A stretch of 64,000 bases of DNA from Desulfobacterales bacterium (GCA_016218685.1 JACRDD010000035.1:1-64000); one strand, 5' to 3'. Numbered from the stretch's first letter, positions 44,554-54,244 are shown. Notes: generated from the sequence alone by a model not told the origin. Numbers and translations: made by a program.

Positions 44554-47058
44554 GTGGGTCGTAAAGCCAAACTAATTGAAACCAAGGAAGGCGTCATCGA
44601 CATGGCGACCTATAGCTGGGATGACGAGCGTTTCTCCCGGGTCCTGATGGCGCAGCATCCCATGGACAACCAACAAGCCACCGCCATCAGCCGCTTTGTG
44701 CGCGAGGCCATCGAAGAGCTGAAAATTCACCGTGTCACCTCGCCCGTCGTGGAGGCCGTGGTCAAGGCCACCCTGGAAGAGCACGGCGTATCCAAACCCG
44801 TGGAGGTGCCGGTGAACAAATCGCTCTTCGTGCGCAACGGCCTGCATTTATCGGACAATGCCCGCATCGTGCTCGAACGGCGCTACCTGCGCAAGGACCC
44901 CAGCGGCAAGCCCCTGGAAAAACCCGGCCAGATGTTCCGCCGCGTGGCCCGCCACATCGCCCAGGCCGAGCTCAAGAGCGATCCCAACGCCGACACCCAG
45001 GCCGTGGAAGAGCAGTTCTACGAACTCATGACCGATCTGAAATTTTTGCCCAACTCGCCGACCCTGATGAACGCCGGCCGCCGTTTGGGCCAGTTGGCCG
45101 CCTGTTTCGTGCTGCCGGTGGAAGACAGCATGGAGGCCATTTTCGACACCTTGAAAAATGCCGCGGTGATCCACAAGTCGGGCGGCGGCACCGGCTTTTC
45201 CTTCTCGCGCCTGCGGCCCAAGAACGCCATGGTGGGGACGACCGGCGGCGTGGCTTCCGGGCCGGTCTCGTTCATGAAGATCTTCAACACCGCCACCGAG
45301 CAGGTCAAGCAGGGCGGCACCCGCCGCGGGGCCAACATGGCCATCTTGCAGGTGGACCACCCGGACATCATGGAGTTTATTTTCTGCAAGCAGCGCAACG
45401 ACGAGCTGAACAACTTCAACATCTCCGTGGGCGTCACGGATGCCTTCATGCAGGCCGCGCTGGCTGGCGCCAGCTATGACCTGATCGACCCTTCCACGCG
45501 CCAGGTCACCGGCTCCCTGGAGGCTGCCGCGGTTTACACGGCCCTGGTGCAGCAGGCCTGGAAGAACGGCGATCCGGGCATTGTCTTTCTGGACCGCATG
45601 AATCGGGACAACCCCACGCCGGCCCTGGGCGCCATCGAAAGCACCAATCCGTGCGGCGAGCAGCCGCTGCTGCCCATGGAGGCCTGCAACCTGGGCTCGA
45701 TCAACCTGGCGCGCTGCGTGACCATTGAGGGCGAGGCGGCGCGCATCGACTACGACGAACTGGGCCGGGTGGTGCACAGCGCGGTCCATTTCCTGGACAA
45801 CACCATCGACATGTCCAAATATCCCCTCAAAGCCATCGAGGCCATGGTCAAAGGCAATCGCAAGGTGGGCCTGGGGGTCATGGGCTTTGCCGACCTGCTC
45901 TACCTGCTGAAAATTCCCTACAACTCCGAAGCGGCCCTGGCCGTGGCCGACGAGCTGATGCACTTTATCCAGGACGAGGCCCATGCCGCCTCCCGGGCCC
46001 TGGCCGAAAAGCGGGGGGCCTTCCTCAACTTCGACCAGAGCATTTATAGTGAGAAGGGTGAGGCGCCCTTGCGCAACGCCACCCTGACCACCATCGCCCC
46101 CACCGGCACCCTGAGCATCATCGCCAACTGCTCCAGCGGCATCGAGCCGCTTTTCGCCCTGAGCTTCGTGCGCAACGTGATGGACAATGACCGCCTGCTG
46201 GAGGTCAATCCGATCTTCGAGGCCGTGGCCAAGGCGCGTGGCTTTTACTCCCGGGAGCTGATGGAGACCATCGCCCAGCAGGGCTCGCTCCGGCACGTCG
46301 AGGGCATTCCCGACGATGTCAAGACGGTCTTCGTCACGGCCCATGACGTCGCGCCCGAATGGCACCTGCGCATGCAGGCCGTCTTCCAGAAGCACACCGA
46401 CAACGCCGTCTCCAAGACGGTGAACCTGCCCCGTGACGCCACGGCTGAAGATGTGCGCAAGATCTACGACCTGGCCTATCAATTGGGCTGCAAGGGCGTG
46501 ACCATCTACCGCGATGGCAGCAAAGCGAACCAGGTGCTCTCCACCGGCGCCACCGGCGCCACGGCCAGCGAAAAAGCGGCCGAGGCCCACGAAATCGCCA
46601 TGCGCGAACGGCCCGAGACCCTGGAGGGCTTCACCACCAAGACCCGCACCGGCTATGGCCATCTGTACGTTACGGTTACCGAATTCAACGGCCGGCCCTT
46701 CGAAGTCTTCGCCACCATCGGCAAATCTGGCCGTTCGACCACCGCCAAGACCGAGGCCATCGGCCGGCTGGTCTCCCTGGCCCTGCGCTCGGGAGTGGAA
46801 GTCAAGCTGATCGTGGACCAGCTCAAGGGCATCGGCGGCGAACATCCGATTTTTCAAGAAGGCGGGCTGGTGCTCTCGATCCCCGACGCCATCGCCCGGG
46901 TGCTGGAACGGCGCTACCTGCTCAAAAACGGCGATGTCCAGAAAAGTGCGCCGGGCAAAAGCCTGATGGGCGCCACCTGTCCCGAATGCGGCCAGACCAT
47001 CAGCTTCGAGGAGGGGTGCCAGACCTGCCACTTTTGCGGCTACACCAAGTGCGGGTAA
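44554..47058 (+). CDS. nrdJ: Adenosylcobalamin-dependent (class II) ribonucleotide reductase NrdJ
   Basis: The 834-residue protein has the reductase barrel with HKSGGGTGFSFSRLRP, the catalytic ESTNPCGEQPLLPMEACNLGS (shown in parts: NPCGE holds the thiyl Cys) and TIAPTGTLSIIANCSSGIEP. The tail has redox/zinc cysteines (TCPECGQ and CQTCHFCGYTKCG). It needs B12 but no oxygen, complementing NrdD. The GTG start is favoured by AGGAG 8 bases upstream; an ATG at 44602 is the alternative. It is divergent from nrdDG. Confidence 0.95.
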   Translation: MGRKAKLIETKEGVIDMATYSWDDERFSRVLMAQHPMDNQQATAISRFVREAIEELKIHRVTSPVVEAVVKATLEEHGVSKPVEVPVNKSLFVRNGLHLSDNARIVLERRYLRKDPSGKPLEKPGQMFRRVARHIAQAELKSDPNADTQAVEEQFYELMTDLKFLPNSPTLMNAGRRLGQLAACFVLPVEDSMEAIFDTLKNAAVIHKSGGGTGFSFSRLRPKNAMVGTTGGVASGPVSFMKIFNTATEQVKQGGTRRGANMAILQVDHPDIMEFIFCKQRNDELNNFNISVGVTDAFMQAALAGASYDLIDPSTRQVTGSLEAAAVYTALVQQAWKNGDPGIVFLDRMNRDNPTPALGAIESTNPCGEQPLLPMEACNLGSINLARCVTIEGEAARIDYDELGRVVHSAVHFLDNTIDMSKYPLKAIEAMVKGNRKVGLGVMGFADLLYLLKIPYNSEAALAVADELMHFIQDEAHAASRALAEKRGAFLNFDQSIYSEKGEAPLRNATLTTIAPTGTLSIIANCSSGIEPLFALSFVRNVMDNDRLLEVNPIFEAVAKARGFYSRELMETIAQQGSLRHVEGIPDDVKTVFVTAHDVAPEWHLRMQAVFQKHTDNAVSKTVNLPRDATAEDVRKIYDLAYQLGCKGVTIYRDGSKANQVLSTGATGATASEKAAEAHEIAMRERPETLEGFTTKTRTGYGHLYVTVTEFNGRPFEVFATIGKSGRSTTAKTEAIGRLVSLALRSGVEVKLIVDQLKGIGGEHPIFQEGGLVLSIPDAIARVLERRYLLKNGDVQKSAPGKSLMGATCPECGQTISFEEGCQTCHFCGYTKCG

Positions 47059-47091
47059 GGCTTGAAAAGAAATGAAAAGTTGAAATCGAGG

Positions 47092-47123
47092 AAAGGGTTG
47101 CGCCGAGAGGCCCAACCCTTTTT
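47092..47123 (+). terminator. Intrinsic terminator of nrdJ
   Basis: The stem AAAGGGTTG/CAACCCTTT ends in a run of five T (47119-47123), 33 bases after the stop. Confidence 0.85.
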
Positions 47124-47175
47124 CGCCTCCAACCACCTGCCTGGAGCAGCGGACTACCCTATCGGACAGATCGGG

Positions 47176-47203
47176 TTGACAAAAAGTCGATCGGGGGTAT
47201 GAT
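47176..47203 (+). promoter_or_regulatory. Promoter of the TetR family gene
   Basis: A perfect -35 TTGACA (47176-47181), a 16-base spacer and -10 TATGAT (47198-47203) lie 33 bases before the start codon. This is one of the best promoter matches in the window. Confidence 0.7.
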
Positions 47204-47236
47204 GGCTGCCCGACGTTTGCACAAAGGATAATACGG

Positions 47237-47863
47237 ATGCCGCCGATAGCTGAGTTGGAAGCGATTCGAAAAAAGCAAATATTGGAGGCGGGTCTGATCG
47301 CCATCTCCGAGCGGGGCAGCGCCAATGTCACCATGGACGATATCTGCCAAGCCGCGGGCCTATCCAAGGGCGGACTGGCCCATTATTATCGTTCGAAAAA
47401 AGATCTGTTCAAAGCGGTATTCCAATATTTTTTCGAGCGCATTTTCCAGCGCAGCGAAGCTACTATGGCTCAGTACAAGCATCCGCTGGACAGGGTGTTG
47501 TCGTTCGACTGGCTGTACAACCGGGACGATCCCACGGTCAATGTCGGCTACCCCTTGCTTTTCGACATCATGGCCATCAGCGTGCGCGACACGGAGCACA
47601 GAGCAATATTCCACGATTGGATCGACAACTGGGTGGGGTTGCTCAAGGAGGCGCTGGAGCAGGGGATCGCCGAGGGCACCTTCAAAAACCTGGATGATCC
47701 GGAGGCCACCGCCCGCGCGATTTCAGCCATCTACCAGGGGATCGGCGCCCGCTGGTATCTGGATTCCGAGGCGCACTCCCGTGAATGGGCGGTCAGCTCT
47801 TTTAAGAAAGCCATTCGTGGCCTTCTCTTGCCGCACATGACCTCAAAGCAAATCCTTCCGTAG
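47237..47863 (+). CDS. TetR/AcrR family transcriptional regulator
   Basis: The 208-residue protein has the N-terminal TetR helix-turn-helix (VTMDDICQAAGLSKGGLAHYY) and an all-helical ligand domain. It lies 310 bases upstream of the SCP2/DUF2148/acyl-CoA operon on the same strand, whose promoter carries a TetR-like palindrome, so it is the probable repressor of that operon. TetR proteins in such settings usually sense an acyl-CoA. AAGGAT precedes the ATG. Confidence 0.9.
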   Translation: MPPIAELEAIRKKQILEAGLIAISERGSANVTMDDICQAAGLSKGGLAHYYRSKKDLFKAVFQYFFERIFQRSEATMAQYKHPLDRVLSFDWLYNRDDPTVNVGYPLLFDIMAISVRDTEHRAIFHDWIDNWVGLLKEALEQGIAEGTFKNLDDPEATARAISAIYQGIGARWYLDSEAHSREWAVSSFKKAIRGLLLPHMTSKQILP

Positions 47864-48041
47864 TCCGCCGGCCGCCTCACCACCTGCCCCTGTTCGAACC
47901 GAACAACCTGCCGTTGCACAGCCGTCCAGGGCAAATCATGCGCTGTTTCGGGCTCGGCCCTTCGGCCGCCAAATGGATCCTCGTGCCGACCTTCAGGGCC
48001 TATCGGCTAATCCGTTGTGGATGATGAATACCATTCAAAAA

Positions 48042-48099
48042 ATTGTTGACAACAATGAACTGGCGGGTAAGATACAAAAAAACCGACCAATCAGTCGGT
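48042..48099 (+). promoter_or_regulatory. Promoter and operators of the lipid-catabolism operon
   Basis: Between the TetR gene and the SCP2 gene lie -35 TTGACA (48046-48051), a 16-base spacer and -10 TAAGAT (48068-48073). An 18-bp palindrome ACCGACCAATCAGTCGGT (48082-48099) sits at the expected transcription start, with a further CGACCGGTTGGT after it. A second, perfect 15-bp palindrome ATTGTTGACAACAAT (48042-48056) covers the -35. Both are placed to block RNA polymerase. The rest of the 309-base gap shows nothing else. Confidence 0.7.
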
Positions 48100-48172
48100 A
48101 ATGCGACCGGTTGGTATGTGGCCTTTCAATGGCCACGCACCGGAATCAATTGAAAAGGAAAAAGGAGGAAGC

Positions 48173-48580
48173 ATGGCTGTCTTCGAAACCAAGGAAAAGA
48201 TGCAGGCGGTGCTGGGCGGTCTCTTCGAAAAGTTGTTGGCCGATCCGGAATTCGGTCCCAAGTTTGCCGGGGCCGGCATCACCATCAAGTTCAACATCTC
48301 CGACCCCACCGCGGGTTTGTGGGTCACGCCCGGGGACGGAAAGCACGGCAAGGTGTTCTGGGACCTGTCCGGCGAGAAGGCCACGGTGGAAATGACCCTG
48401 AGCGGTGATACTTGCCATAAATTCTGGCTCAAGCAGATCTCCCTGCCCATCGCCCTGGCCAAGGGCTTGATCAAGGCCAAGGGACCGATGCCCAAGGTCC
48501 TCAAGCTGCTGCCCATGCTCGGTCCGGCCTATCAAGCCTATCCCGATTGGGCCCGTTCCCACGATCTGCCCGTCGATTGA
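48173..48580 (+). CDS. SCP2 sterol-binding domain protein
   Basis: A 135-residue single-domain protein of the SCP2 type, which forms a hydrophobic tunnel for lipids or acyl-CoA. ITIKFNISDPTAGLWV and VEMTLSGDTCHKFWLKQISLPIALAKGLIKAKG match the strand and helix pattern. The start ATG follows AAAGGAGGAA. It is the first gene of an operon with Fe-S proteins, a CoA ligase and beta-oxidation enzymes, so it may carry the operon substrate. Confidence 0.82.
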   Translation: MAVFETKEKMQAVLGGLFEKLLADPEFGPKFAGAGITIKFNISDPTAGLWVTPGDGKHGKVFWDLSGEKATVEMTLSGDTCHKFWLKQISLPIALAKGLIKAKGPMPKVLKLLPMLGPAYQAYPDWARSHDLPVD

Positions 48581-48598
48581 CATCCAGGAGGAGGAGTT

Positions 48599-49270
48599 AT
48601 GGAACGCAGCCTTAAGCAGTACGAAACCGACCGCAAGGAGGCCGTCCGCATCGCGGCGCGCCTGATGCTGGCATCGGGCACCACCACGCCGCGGGTGGGC
48701 GGGGTGGGCGAGTGCACCATCCATACCGTGGAGGACGATTGCGACATTGAAGATATCTGCCAGAAGATGGAAGAGATGGCCGGAATCAAGAAAAGCTGGG
48801 AGTTCTTCCAACGCGATGCGGCCATGGTGCGTGATGCCGATGCCCTGCTGATCACCACCTCGCTGCGCAGTCTGACCGATCCGGCTGACATCAACTGCAA
48901 CATGTGCGGAAAGATGGTGTGCGAATACCTTAAGGAAGAAGAAAAGCTGCCGGCCGACCCGGAGGTGGCTTTCACCGGCCCCCTGTGCACCTTCAGAGCC
49001 GCCAACATCGCCTATGCCGTGGATGGGATGGTTTCGGCCGCCCGTAACCTGGGCATCGACTACGGGGTGTACTGGTCGGTCGGGGCGGCGGCCCTGCGCA
49101 TGGGTGTTCTGCCGCGGGCCACAGGATTCGCCCTGGCGGTGGCCATCTCCATCACCGAGAAGAGTCCCTTCCGGGACATCCCGCCCAAATACGCGGAGAT
49201 CAACCAGCGGTCGATGAACGATCGCATGATCAACCGTCTGTGGCCCCAATTCAGGTCGATCTACAGCTAA
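48599..49270 (+). CDS. DUF2148 ferredoxin-like domain protein A
   Basis: A 223-residue soluble protein. The four cysteines in NCNMCGKMVCEYL and TGPLCTFRA form the CxxCGxxxC...C pattern expected to hold a [4Fe-4S] cluster. The helical flanks (AARLMLASGTTTPRVGG, DGMVSAARNLGIDYGVYWSVG) match DUF2148 proteins. It is followed 12 bases later by a second member of the same family. Electron transfer to the acyl-CoA dehydrogenase of this operon is an inference. Confidence 0.78.
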   Translation: MERSLKQYETDRKEAVRIAARLMLASGTTTPRVGGVGECTIHTVEDDCDIEDICQKMEEMAGIKKSWEFFQRDAAMVRDADALLITTSLRSLTDPADINCNMCGKMVCEYLKEEEKLPADPEVAFTGPLCTFRAANIAYAVDGMVSAARNLGIDYGVYWSVGAAALRMGVLPRATGFALAVAISITEKSPFRDIPPKYAEINQRSMNDRMINRLWPQFRSIYS

Positions 49271-49282
49271 CCGGAGGAGAGT

Positions 49283-49933
49283 ATGGCAATCATCGAAATG
49301 GCCGAAATGGTCAACGCGGGCCTTTCGCGGGCCGTGGAACTGATGGCCCTGGCCGCCCATAACAGCTTTCGCTTCAATGACCGCAACACCGTCAAGATCA
49401 TCTCCGTCGGCAGGGAAGAGATGGAGCAGATCGCCGAGTACTGCTTCTCGCTGGGCGACATGTCGCCCCTGGCGGCACGCGACGGGCGCCATCTGGTGCA
49501 ATTGATCAAGGAGCCCTGCGCGCTGCTGGTCATCGGCGAAAAGCGCCGTTCGGATTTGAACTACAACTGCGGCGCTTGCGGGTATCGGACCTGCAAGGAG
49601 CTCAACGCCGCCGAGGAAGTGAACTCGCTGACCGCCAACGGGCCCTCGTGCCTGTTCAAGAATGTCAATCTGGGCATCGCCGCCAACGCGGCCGCCAGCA
49701 TGGCGCACCGCCTGGGGCTGCACTGCCGGGTCTTCTCCACCCTCGCGTTCTCGGCCCTGGCCCTGCAGATCATCACCGATGTGGACCTGTGCGTCAGCGT
49801 GTCGGTCAGCGCGGCACGGAAAAATCCCTACTTCGACCGCCACGAGTTCTGGACCAAAGAGCACTGGGACGAGATCTTTGCCAAGGAATTTCCAACCTAT
49901 CATCGCGGTTTCATCGGCGCGGTGGAAGAGTGA
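49283..49933 (+). CDS. DUF2148 ferredoxin-like domain protein B
   Basis: A 216-residue paralogue of the preceding protein, with the same cysteine layout (NYNCGACGYRTCKEL and NGPSCLFKN) and the same helical segments (NLGIAANAAASMAHRLGL). The two differ enough to suggest a heterodimer rather than a recent copy. CGGAGGAG precedes the ATG. It is followed by the CoA ligase 24 bases later. Confidence 0.78.
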   Translation: MAIIEMAEMVNAGLSRAVELMALAAHNSFRFNDRNTVKIISVGREEMEQIAEYCFSLGDMSPLAARDGRHLVQLIKEPCALLVIGEKRRSDLNYNCGACGYRTCKELNAAEEVNSLTANGPSCLFKNVNLGIAANAAASMAHRLGLHCRVFSTLAFSALALQIITDVDLCVSVSVSAARKNPYFDRHEFWTKEHWDEIFAKEFPTYHRGFIGAVEE

Positions 49934-49957
49934 TCAACGTTTGCAAGCGAGGTAACC

Positions 49958-51565
49958 ATGTCATCCAATGCCTATTTGAACCAAGCGATCGTTTCGCATT
50001 TGATCGAGATGAAGGCCGAGGAGCATCCGGATCAGGAGATTTTCGTGTTCGAGAATGGCGACAGCGCGCCTGACGTCCTGACCTACAGCCGCCTGCACGA
50101 GAACGCCAACCGCGTCGCGCGGCTGATGTTGGACAGCGGCCTGTCCAAGGGCGATACCTATGCCGTGTTCATGCGCAACCATGCCGAATTCGTGTACGCT
50201 TTTTTGGCCGGACCGGTGATCGGCGCGATCCTGGTGCCCATCGATCCGCGCAGCCGGGGTGAGCGCCTGCGATTCCTGCTCGGCCATGCCAATGCCAAAG
50301 CAGTGTTCGTCAGCGGCGAACTGCTGCCCCAGCTCGAAGAGGTCTTGCCCCAGACGCCCGGGGTCCGGAAAGTCTTCGTCGCCTGGCGCAAAGAACAGAA
50401 TCTGGCCGTCTCCGATCGGCATCCGGCCCTCAACGAAGCCCTCGAGAAGCCCTCCTGGGAGCGCGTCCGGCAGCAGATTATGGACGTGCGCCACCCCATG
50501 GAGATCATCTACACCTCCGGCACCACCGGCGACCCCAAGGGGGTCACCATCCGCAACAACCGCTTCGGCATGTACAACATCGTGACCAAGCTGGTGTGGA
50601 AGTACAAACCGTCCGATGTTTTATACACCGGCCTGTCGCTGACCCACGGCAACGCCCAGGCGGTCACGCTGTTTCCCGCCATCGGCGCGGGCATCAAGGC
50701 GGTTTTCTCGGCCCGCTTCACCAAAAGCCGGATCTGGGACATCTGCCGCACCTACGGCTGCACCAGCTTTTCGCTGCTGGGCGGCATGATGGCGGGCATC
50801 TTCAATGAGCCGCCCCGGCCCAGCGACGCAGACAATCCGGTGCAAACCGTGATCAGTGCGGGAACGCCGGCCGCCATCTGGGAAGAGTTCGAGCGACGCT
50901 TCTCCGTGCGGATTCTGGAGTGGTACGGCGCCGTGGAGGGCGGTTTTGCTTACAAGCCGCCCGGGGTCGGGCCGGTGGGCTCTTTCGGTAAACCGATCCC
51001 CGGCATGATGGAATTCAAGGTGGTCGACGAGTACGACCAGCCGGTGCCGCCTGGCGATTCGGGCGAACTGATCTGCCGCATGACCAAGGGGGATACCAAG
51101 GTCGATTACCTGGATAACAAGTCGGCTTCCGAAGAGAAGACCCGCGGCGGCTGGCTGCGCACGGGAGATATCGTCAGCAAAGACGAAAACGGCTGGTATT
51201 TCTTCCGCCACCGCAAGGGCAGTGAACTGCGCCGGGCCGGAGACTTCATCCAGCCCGACCACATTGAACGGGTGATCGGCGGTCATCCGGCCGTCAGCGA
51301 GGTGTGCGTCTACGGCATCCCGGCGGCCTCCGGGGCTCCCGGCGAAAGCGACCTGGTGGCGGCCGTGGCGGTTTTCGACGGCGCCCGCATCGATCCGGTT
51401 TCGATCTTCGATACATGCCGCCGGCAACTGGAACCCAACTTCATCCCCACCTTCCTGCAGATCGTGGAAGAGATCCCCAAGACCATTTCGGAAAAGGCCC
51501 TCGACCGGGTGCTGCGCCAGCAGTTCTCCCCGTCGGCGCCCAATGTGTTCGCGTTCGCAAAATGA
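49958..51565 (+). CDS. Acyl-CoA ligase, CaiC-like AMP-binding enzyme
   Basis: The 535-residue ligase has the P-loop YTSGTTGDPKGVTIRNNRF, EWYGAVEGG in place of the common YGxTE, WLRTGDIVSKDENGWYFF and a C-terminal Lys in IPKTISEKALDR that is Glu-Lys shifted from the usual GK. It resembles crotonobetaine/carnitine-CoA and cyclohexanecarboxylate-CoA ligases. It should activate the acid degraded by the following dehydrogenase and thiolase. Confidence 0.88.
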   Translation: MSSNAYLNQAIVSHLIEMKAEEHPDQEIFVFENGDSAPDVLTYSRLHENANRVARLMLDSGLSKGDTYAVFMRNHAEFVYAFLAGPVIGAILVPIDPRSRGERLRFLLGHANAKAVFVSGELLPQLEEVLPQTPGVRKVFVAWRKEQNLAVSDRHPALNEALEKPSWERVRQQIMDVRHPMEIIYTSGTTGDPKGVTIRNNRFGMYNIVTKLVWKYKPSDVLYTGLSLTHGNAQAVTLFPAIGAGIKAVFSARFTKSRIWDICRTYGCTSFSLLGGMMAGIFNEPPRPSDADNPVQTVISAGTPAAIWEEFERRFSVRILEWYGAVEGGFAYKPPGVGPVGSFGKPIPGMMEFKVVDEYDQPVPPGDSGELICRMTKGDTKVDYLDNKSASEEKTRGGWLRTGDIVSKDENGWYFFRHRKGSELRRAGDFIQPDHIERVIGGHPAVSEVCVYGIPAASGAPGESDLVAAVAVFDGARIDPVSIFDTCRRQLEPNFIPTFLQIVEEIPKTISEKALDRVLRQQFSPSAPNVFAFAK

Positions 51566-51596
51566 AAACGCCGAGCGTTACGGAAGGAGCACTCCC

Positions 51597-52820
51597 ATGA
51601 ACGGATACAATGAATTGAACATGGAGCTGACCAAGCCCCAGATCGCCATGAAAGAGGAGACCCGCCGCTTCGCCAAGGAGGTGCTGCGGCCGGCCAGCAT
51701 CGAGCTGGACAAGCTGCACGACCCGGCCGAAGTCATCAAAAGTCCTGTCTTCCGGCGCACTATGCAGCAGGGCTATGAGCTGGGCTACCACACCATCTTC
51801 CTGCCCGACACCTACGGCGGTCTGGCCACCGACCCCATAGAGACCAACATCATCCTGGAAGAACTGGGCTGGGGCAGCGCGGACTTCGCCGTCGGCCTGG
51901 GCGTGGCCTGTTTTCCGGCCTTTTTCGCCTCCATGGTGCCCAACGAGCGCCTGATCGAAGAAATTATCGAGCCTTTCTGCCAATGCACGGACGCGTCGAT
52001 CATCGGCTGCTGGGGCATTACCGAGCCGGACCACGGCACCGACATCCTCTGCCCCTTTACCGACAGCTTCCACAATCCGAAGATCTCCGGGCAGACCCGG
52101 GCCCGGCTGGATGGCGATGAATACGTCATCGACGGCCAGAAGGCGGCCTGGGTCTCCAACGGCACCATCGCCACCCATTGCCTGCTGTTTCCCCACATCG
52201 ATCCGTCCATGGGCATGGCCGGCGGCGGCATTTGCGTAGTGCCGCTGGATTTGCCGGGGGTCAAAAGGGGGCGGCCGCTGGACAAGCTGGGCCAGCGTGC
52301 CCTGAATCAGGGGGAGATTTTCTTCGACGGGGTGCGCATTCCCCGGGAGTACATGCTGGTCGAGCCCGACAGCTACGAGTCGATGCTGGACATCACCCTT
52401 TCCACGGCCAACGCGGGCATGAGCGCCATCTTCGTCGGCCTGGCGCGGGCCGCTTATGAGGAGGCCCTGGCGTACGCCAAGCAGCGCGTCCAGGGCGGCA
52501 AGACGTTATTCGAGCACCAGATGATCAAGCACAAACTCTTTTCCATGTTCATGAAGATCGAGGCGGCGCGCGCCCTGTCGCGCTCGGCCATGATCTTCAA
52601 CTACAACAACACCCCGCCGATGATCCAGTACTCCATCGCCGCCAAAGTGTTCAGTACCAATACGGCCTTCGAAGTGGCCAGCGAGGCGGTACAGATCTAC
52701 GGAGGCAACGGTGTGAGCCGCGATTACGTGCCGGAGAAGTTCTTCCGGGATGCTCGGGCGAGCATGATCGAGGACGGGGCCAACGATTCGCTCATGATCA
52801 CGGCGGCTCACCACTTGTAG
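51597..52820 (+). CDS. Acyl-CoA dehydrogenase with atypical active-site motif
   Basis: A 407-residue FAD enzyme of the acyl-CoA dehydrogenase fold: WGITEPDHGTDIL (FAD contact), YGGNGVSRDYVPEKFFRDARA (C-terminal domain). Where most members have YEGT with the catalytic Glu, this one has I-E-D-G-A (E392-D393-G394), so the base is Asp or a shifted Glu. That may mean a special substrate. The ATG follows GGAAGGAG. No electron-transfer flavoprotein genes are nearby. Confidence 0.88.
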   Translation: MNGYNELNMELTKPQIAMKEETRRFAKEVLRPASIELDKLHDPAEVIKSPVFRRTMQQGYELGYHTIFLPDTYGGLATDPIETNIILEELGWGSADFAVGLGVACFPAFFASMVPNERLIEEIIEPFCQCTDASIIGCWGITEPDHGTDILCPFTDSFHNPKISGQTRARLDGDEYVIDGQKAAWVSNGTIATHCLLFPHIDPSMGMAGGGICVVPLDLPGVKRGRPLDKLGQRALNQGEIFFDGVRIPREYMLVEPDSYESMLDITLSTANAGMSAIFVGLARAAYEEALAYAKQRVQGGKTLFEHQMIKHKLFSMFMKIEAARALSRSAMIFNYNNTPPMIQYSIAAKVFSTNTAFEVASEAVQIYGGNGVSRDYVPEKFFRDARASMIEDGANDSLMITAAHHL

Positions 52821-52874
52821 CATACAGAGGCGGGCCGATCGCGATTCGGCCTCCGCCTGCAAGAGGAGATATCC

Positions 52875-54113
52875 ATGAACGACATTTTCATCATCGGCCT
52901 GGGAATGCTGCGCTTCGGAAAATATCCCGACCGCGATGTGCGCGACATGGCCCACGAGGCCGTCCGCCTGGCCCTGGCCGACGCCGGGCTGGTCAAGGAA
53001 GATATCCAGGCGGCCTTTTTCGCCAATACGTTCTGGGGCATGTTCGCCAACCAGCACTCCATCCGCGGCCAGGTAATCCTGCGCTCCATGGGCATCCAGG
53101 CCATTCCGGTCACCAACGTTGAAAACGCCTGTGCCGGGGCCGCAACCGCCCTGCATATGGCTTATACCGGCATCCGCGCGGGCATGTATGAGGTGGCCCT
53201 GGCCGTGGGATCGGAGAAGATCACCCATCCCAACAAGGCACTATCGCTGGGCGCCTACGCCTCGTGCATGGACGTGGGCAACTTCGAAGCCCACATCCAA
53301 ATGATCGAACGGACCGGCCGCTCGCTCGCGGTCGAGATTCCGCCGGACCAGAGCCCGCCCGGCGAAGGCCGCAGCATTTTCATGGACGCCTATGCCATGG
53401 GCGCCCGCTGGCATATGAGCCGCTTCGGATCGACCCAGCGGCAGTTGGCCGCGATTTGCGCCAAGAACCACTTTCACGGATCGCTCAACCCCATGTCTCA
53501 GTACCAGACCGATATGACGGTCGAGCAGGTGCTGGCCGACAAACCTGTGGCCTATCCGCTCACCCGCGCCATGTGCGCACCGATAGGCGACGGGGCGGCC
53601 GCAGCCATCGTCTGCTCGGCGTCCTACCTGAAAAAATTGAAAAACGCGCGCCCCATCAAGATCCGCGCCTCGGTGCTGGGCACCGGCACCGATCGCGAAC
53701 TGGACGGCCAGGACATCGGCGAGCGGCTGGCTCACCAAGCCTATGCCATGGCCGGCGTGGGCCCGGCCGACATCAGCCTGGCCGAGTTGCACGACGCCAC
53801 CGCCTATGGCGAACTGCACCAAACCGAGGCCATGGGGTTTTGCCCGCCCGGCGGAGGGGGGCCCTGGGCCGAAACCGGCGCCACCCGCCTGGGTGGTAAA
53901 CAGCCGGTGAACACCAGCGGGGGCCTGGAGTGCCGCGGTCATCCCATCGGGGCGTCGGGCCTGGCCCAAATCTATGAAATCGGACTTCAACTGCGCGGCG
54001 CGGCCGGCCGTCGCCAGGTGGAAGGCGCCCGGTTGGGCCTGGCCGAAAACGGCGGCGGCAACATCGGCGTGGAAGAGGCGGCCATGTGCATCCATATTCT
54101 GGAAAAAGCCTGA
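52875..54113 (+). CDS. Thiolase-like acetyl-CoA acyltransferase (SCP-x type)
   Basis: The 412-residue protein belongs to the lipid-transfer/SCP-x thiolases. The nucleophile Cys is C86 in NACAGAATAL and the C-terminal catalytic motif is ECRGHPIGASG. Members cleave branched or ring-bearing 3-ketoacyl-CoA, as in sterol side-chain degradation, and pair with DUF35/OB-fold partners, none of which is visible here. AAGAGGAG precedes the ATG. Confidence 0.85.
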   Translation: MNDIFIIGLGMLRFGKYPDRDVRDMAHEAVRLALADAGLVKEDIQAAFFANTFWGMFANQHSIRGQVILRSMGIQAIPVTNVENACAGAATALHMAYTGIRAGMYEVALAVGSEKITHPNKALSLGAYASCMDVGNFEAHIQMIERTGRSLAVEIPPDQSPPGEGRSIFMDAYAMGARWHMSRFGSTQRQLAAICAKNHFHGSLNPMSQYQTDMTVEQVLADKPVAYPLTRAMCAPIGDGAAAAIVCSASYLKKLKNARPIKIRASVLGTGTDRELDGQDIGERLAHQAYAMAGVGPADISLAELHDATAYGELHQTEAMGFCPPGGGGPWAETGATRLGGKQPVNTSGGLECRGHPIGASGLAQIYEIGLQLRGAAGRRQVEGARLGLAENGGGNIGVEEAAMCIHILEKA

Positions 54114-54244
54114 CAGTCTGCTAACTAGACTTTAGTGTACGGCCCAAATACAGGGGGGGGGCGATGGCGGACATCGCTCCCTGTATGGTCCAATCCCGCT
54201 CCTTGAAAACCATAGATAACATTGTTCATCATCATGAGGTGGAT

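Noticed and set aside
44848..47367. A very long open frame antisense to nrdJ, and similar ones antisense to thiC, livG and other genes
   Set aside because: High third-position GC keeps the opposite strand open; these frames have no domain motifs or ribosome sites, while the sense genes are unambiguous.
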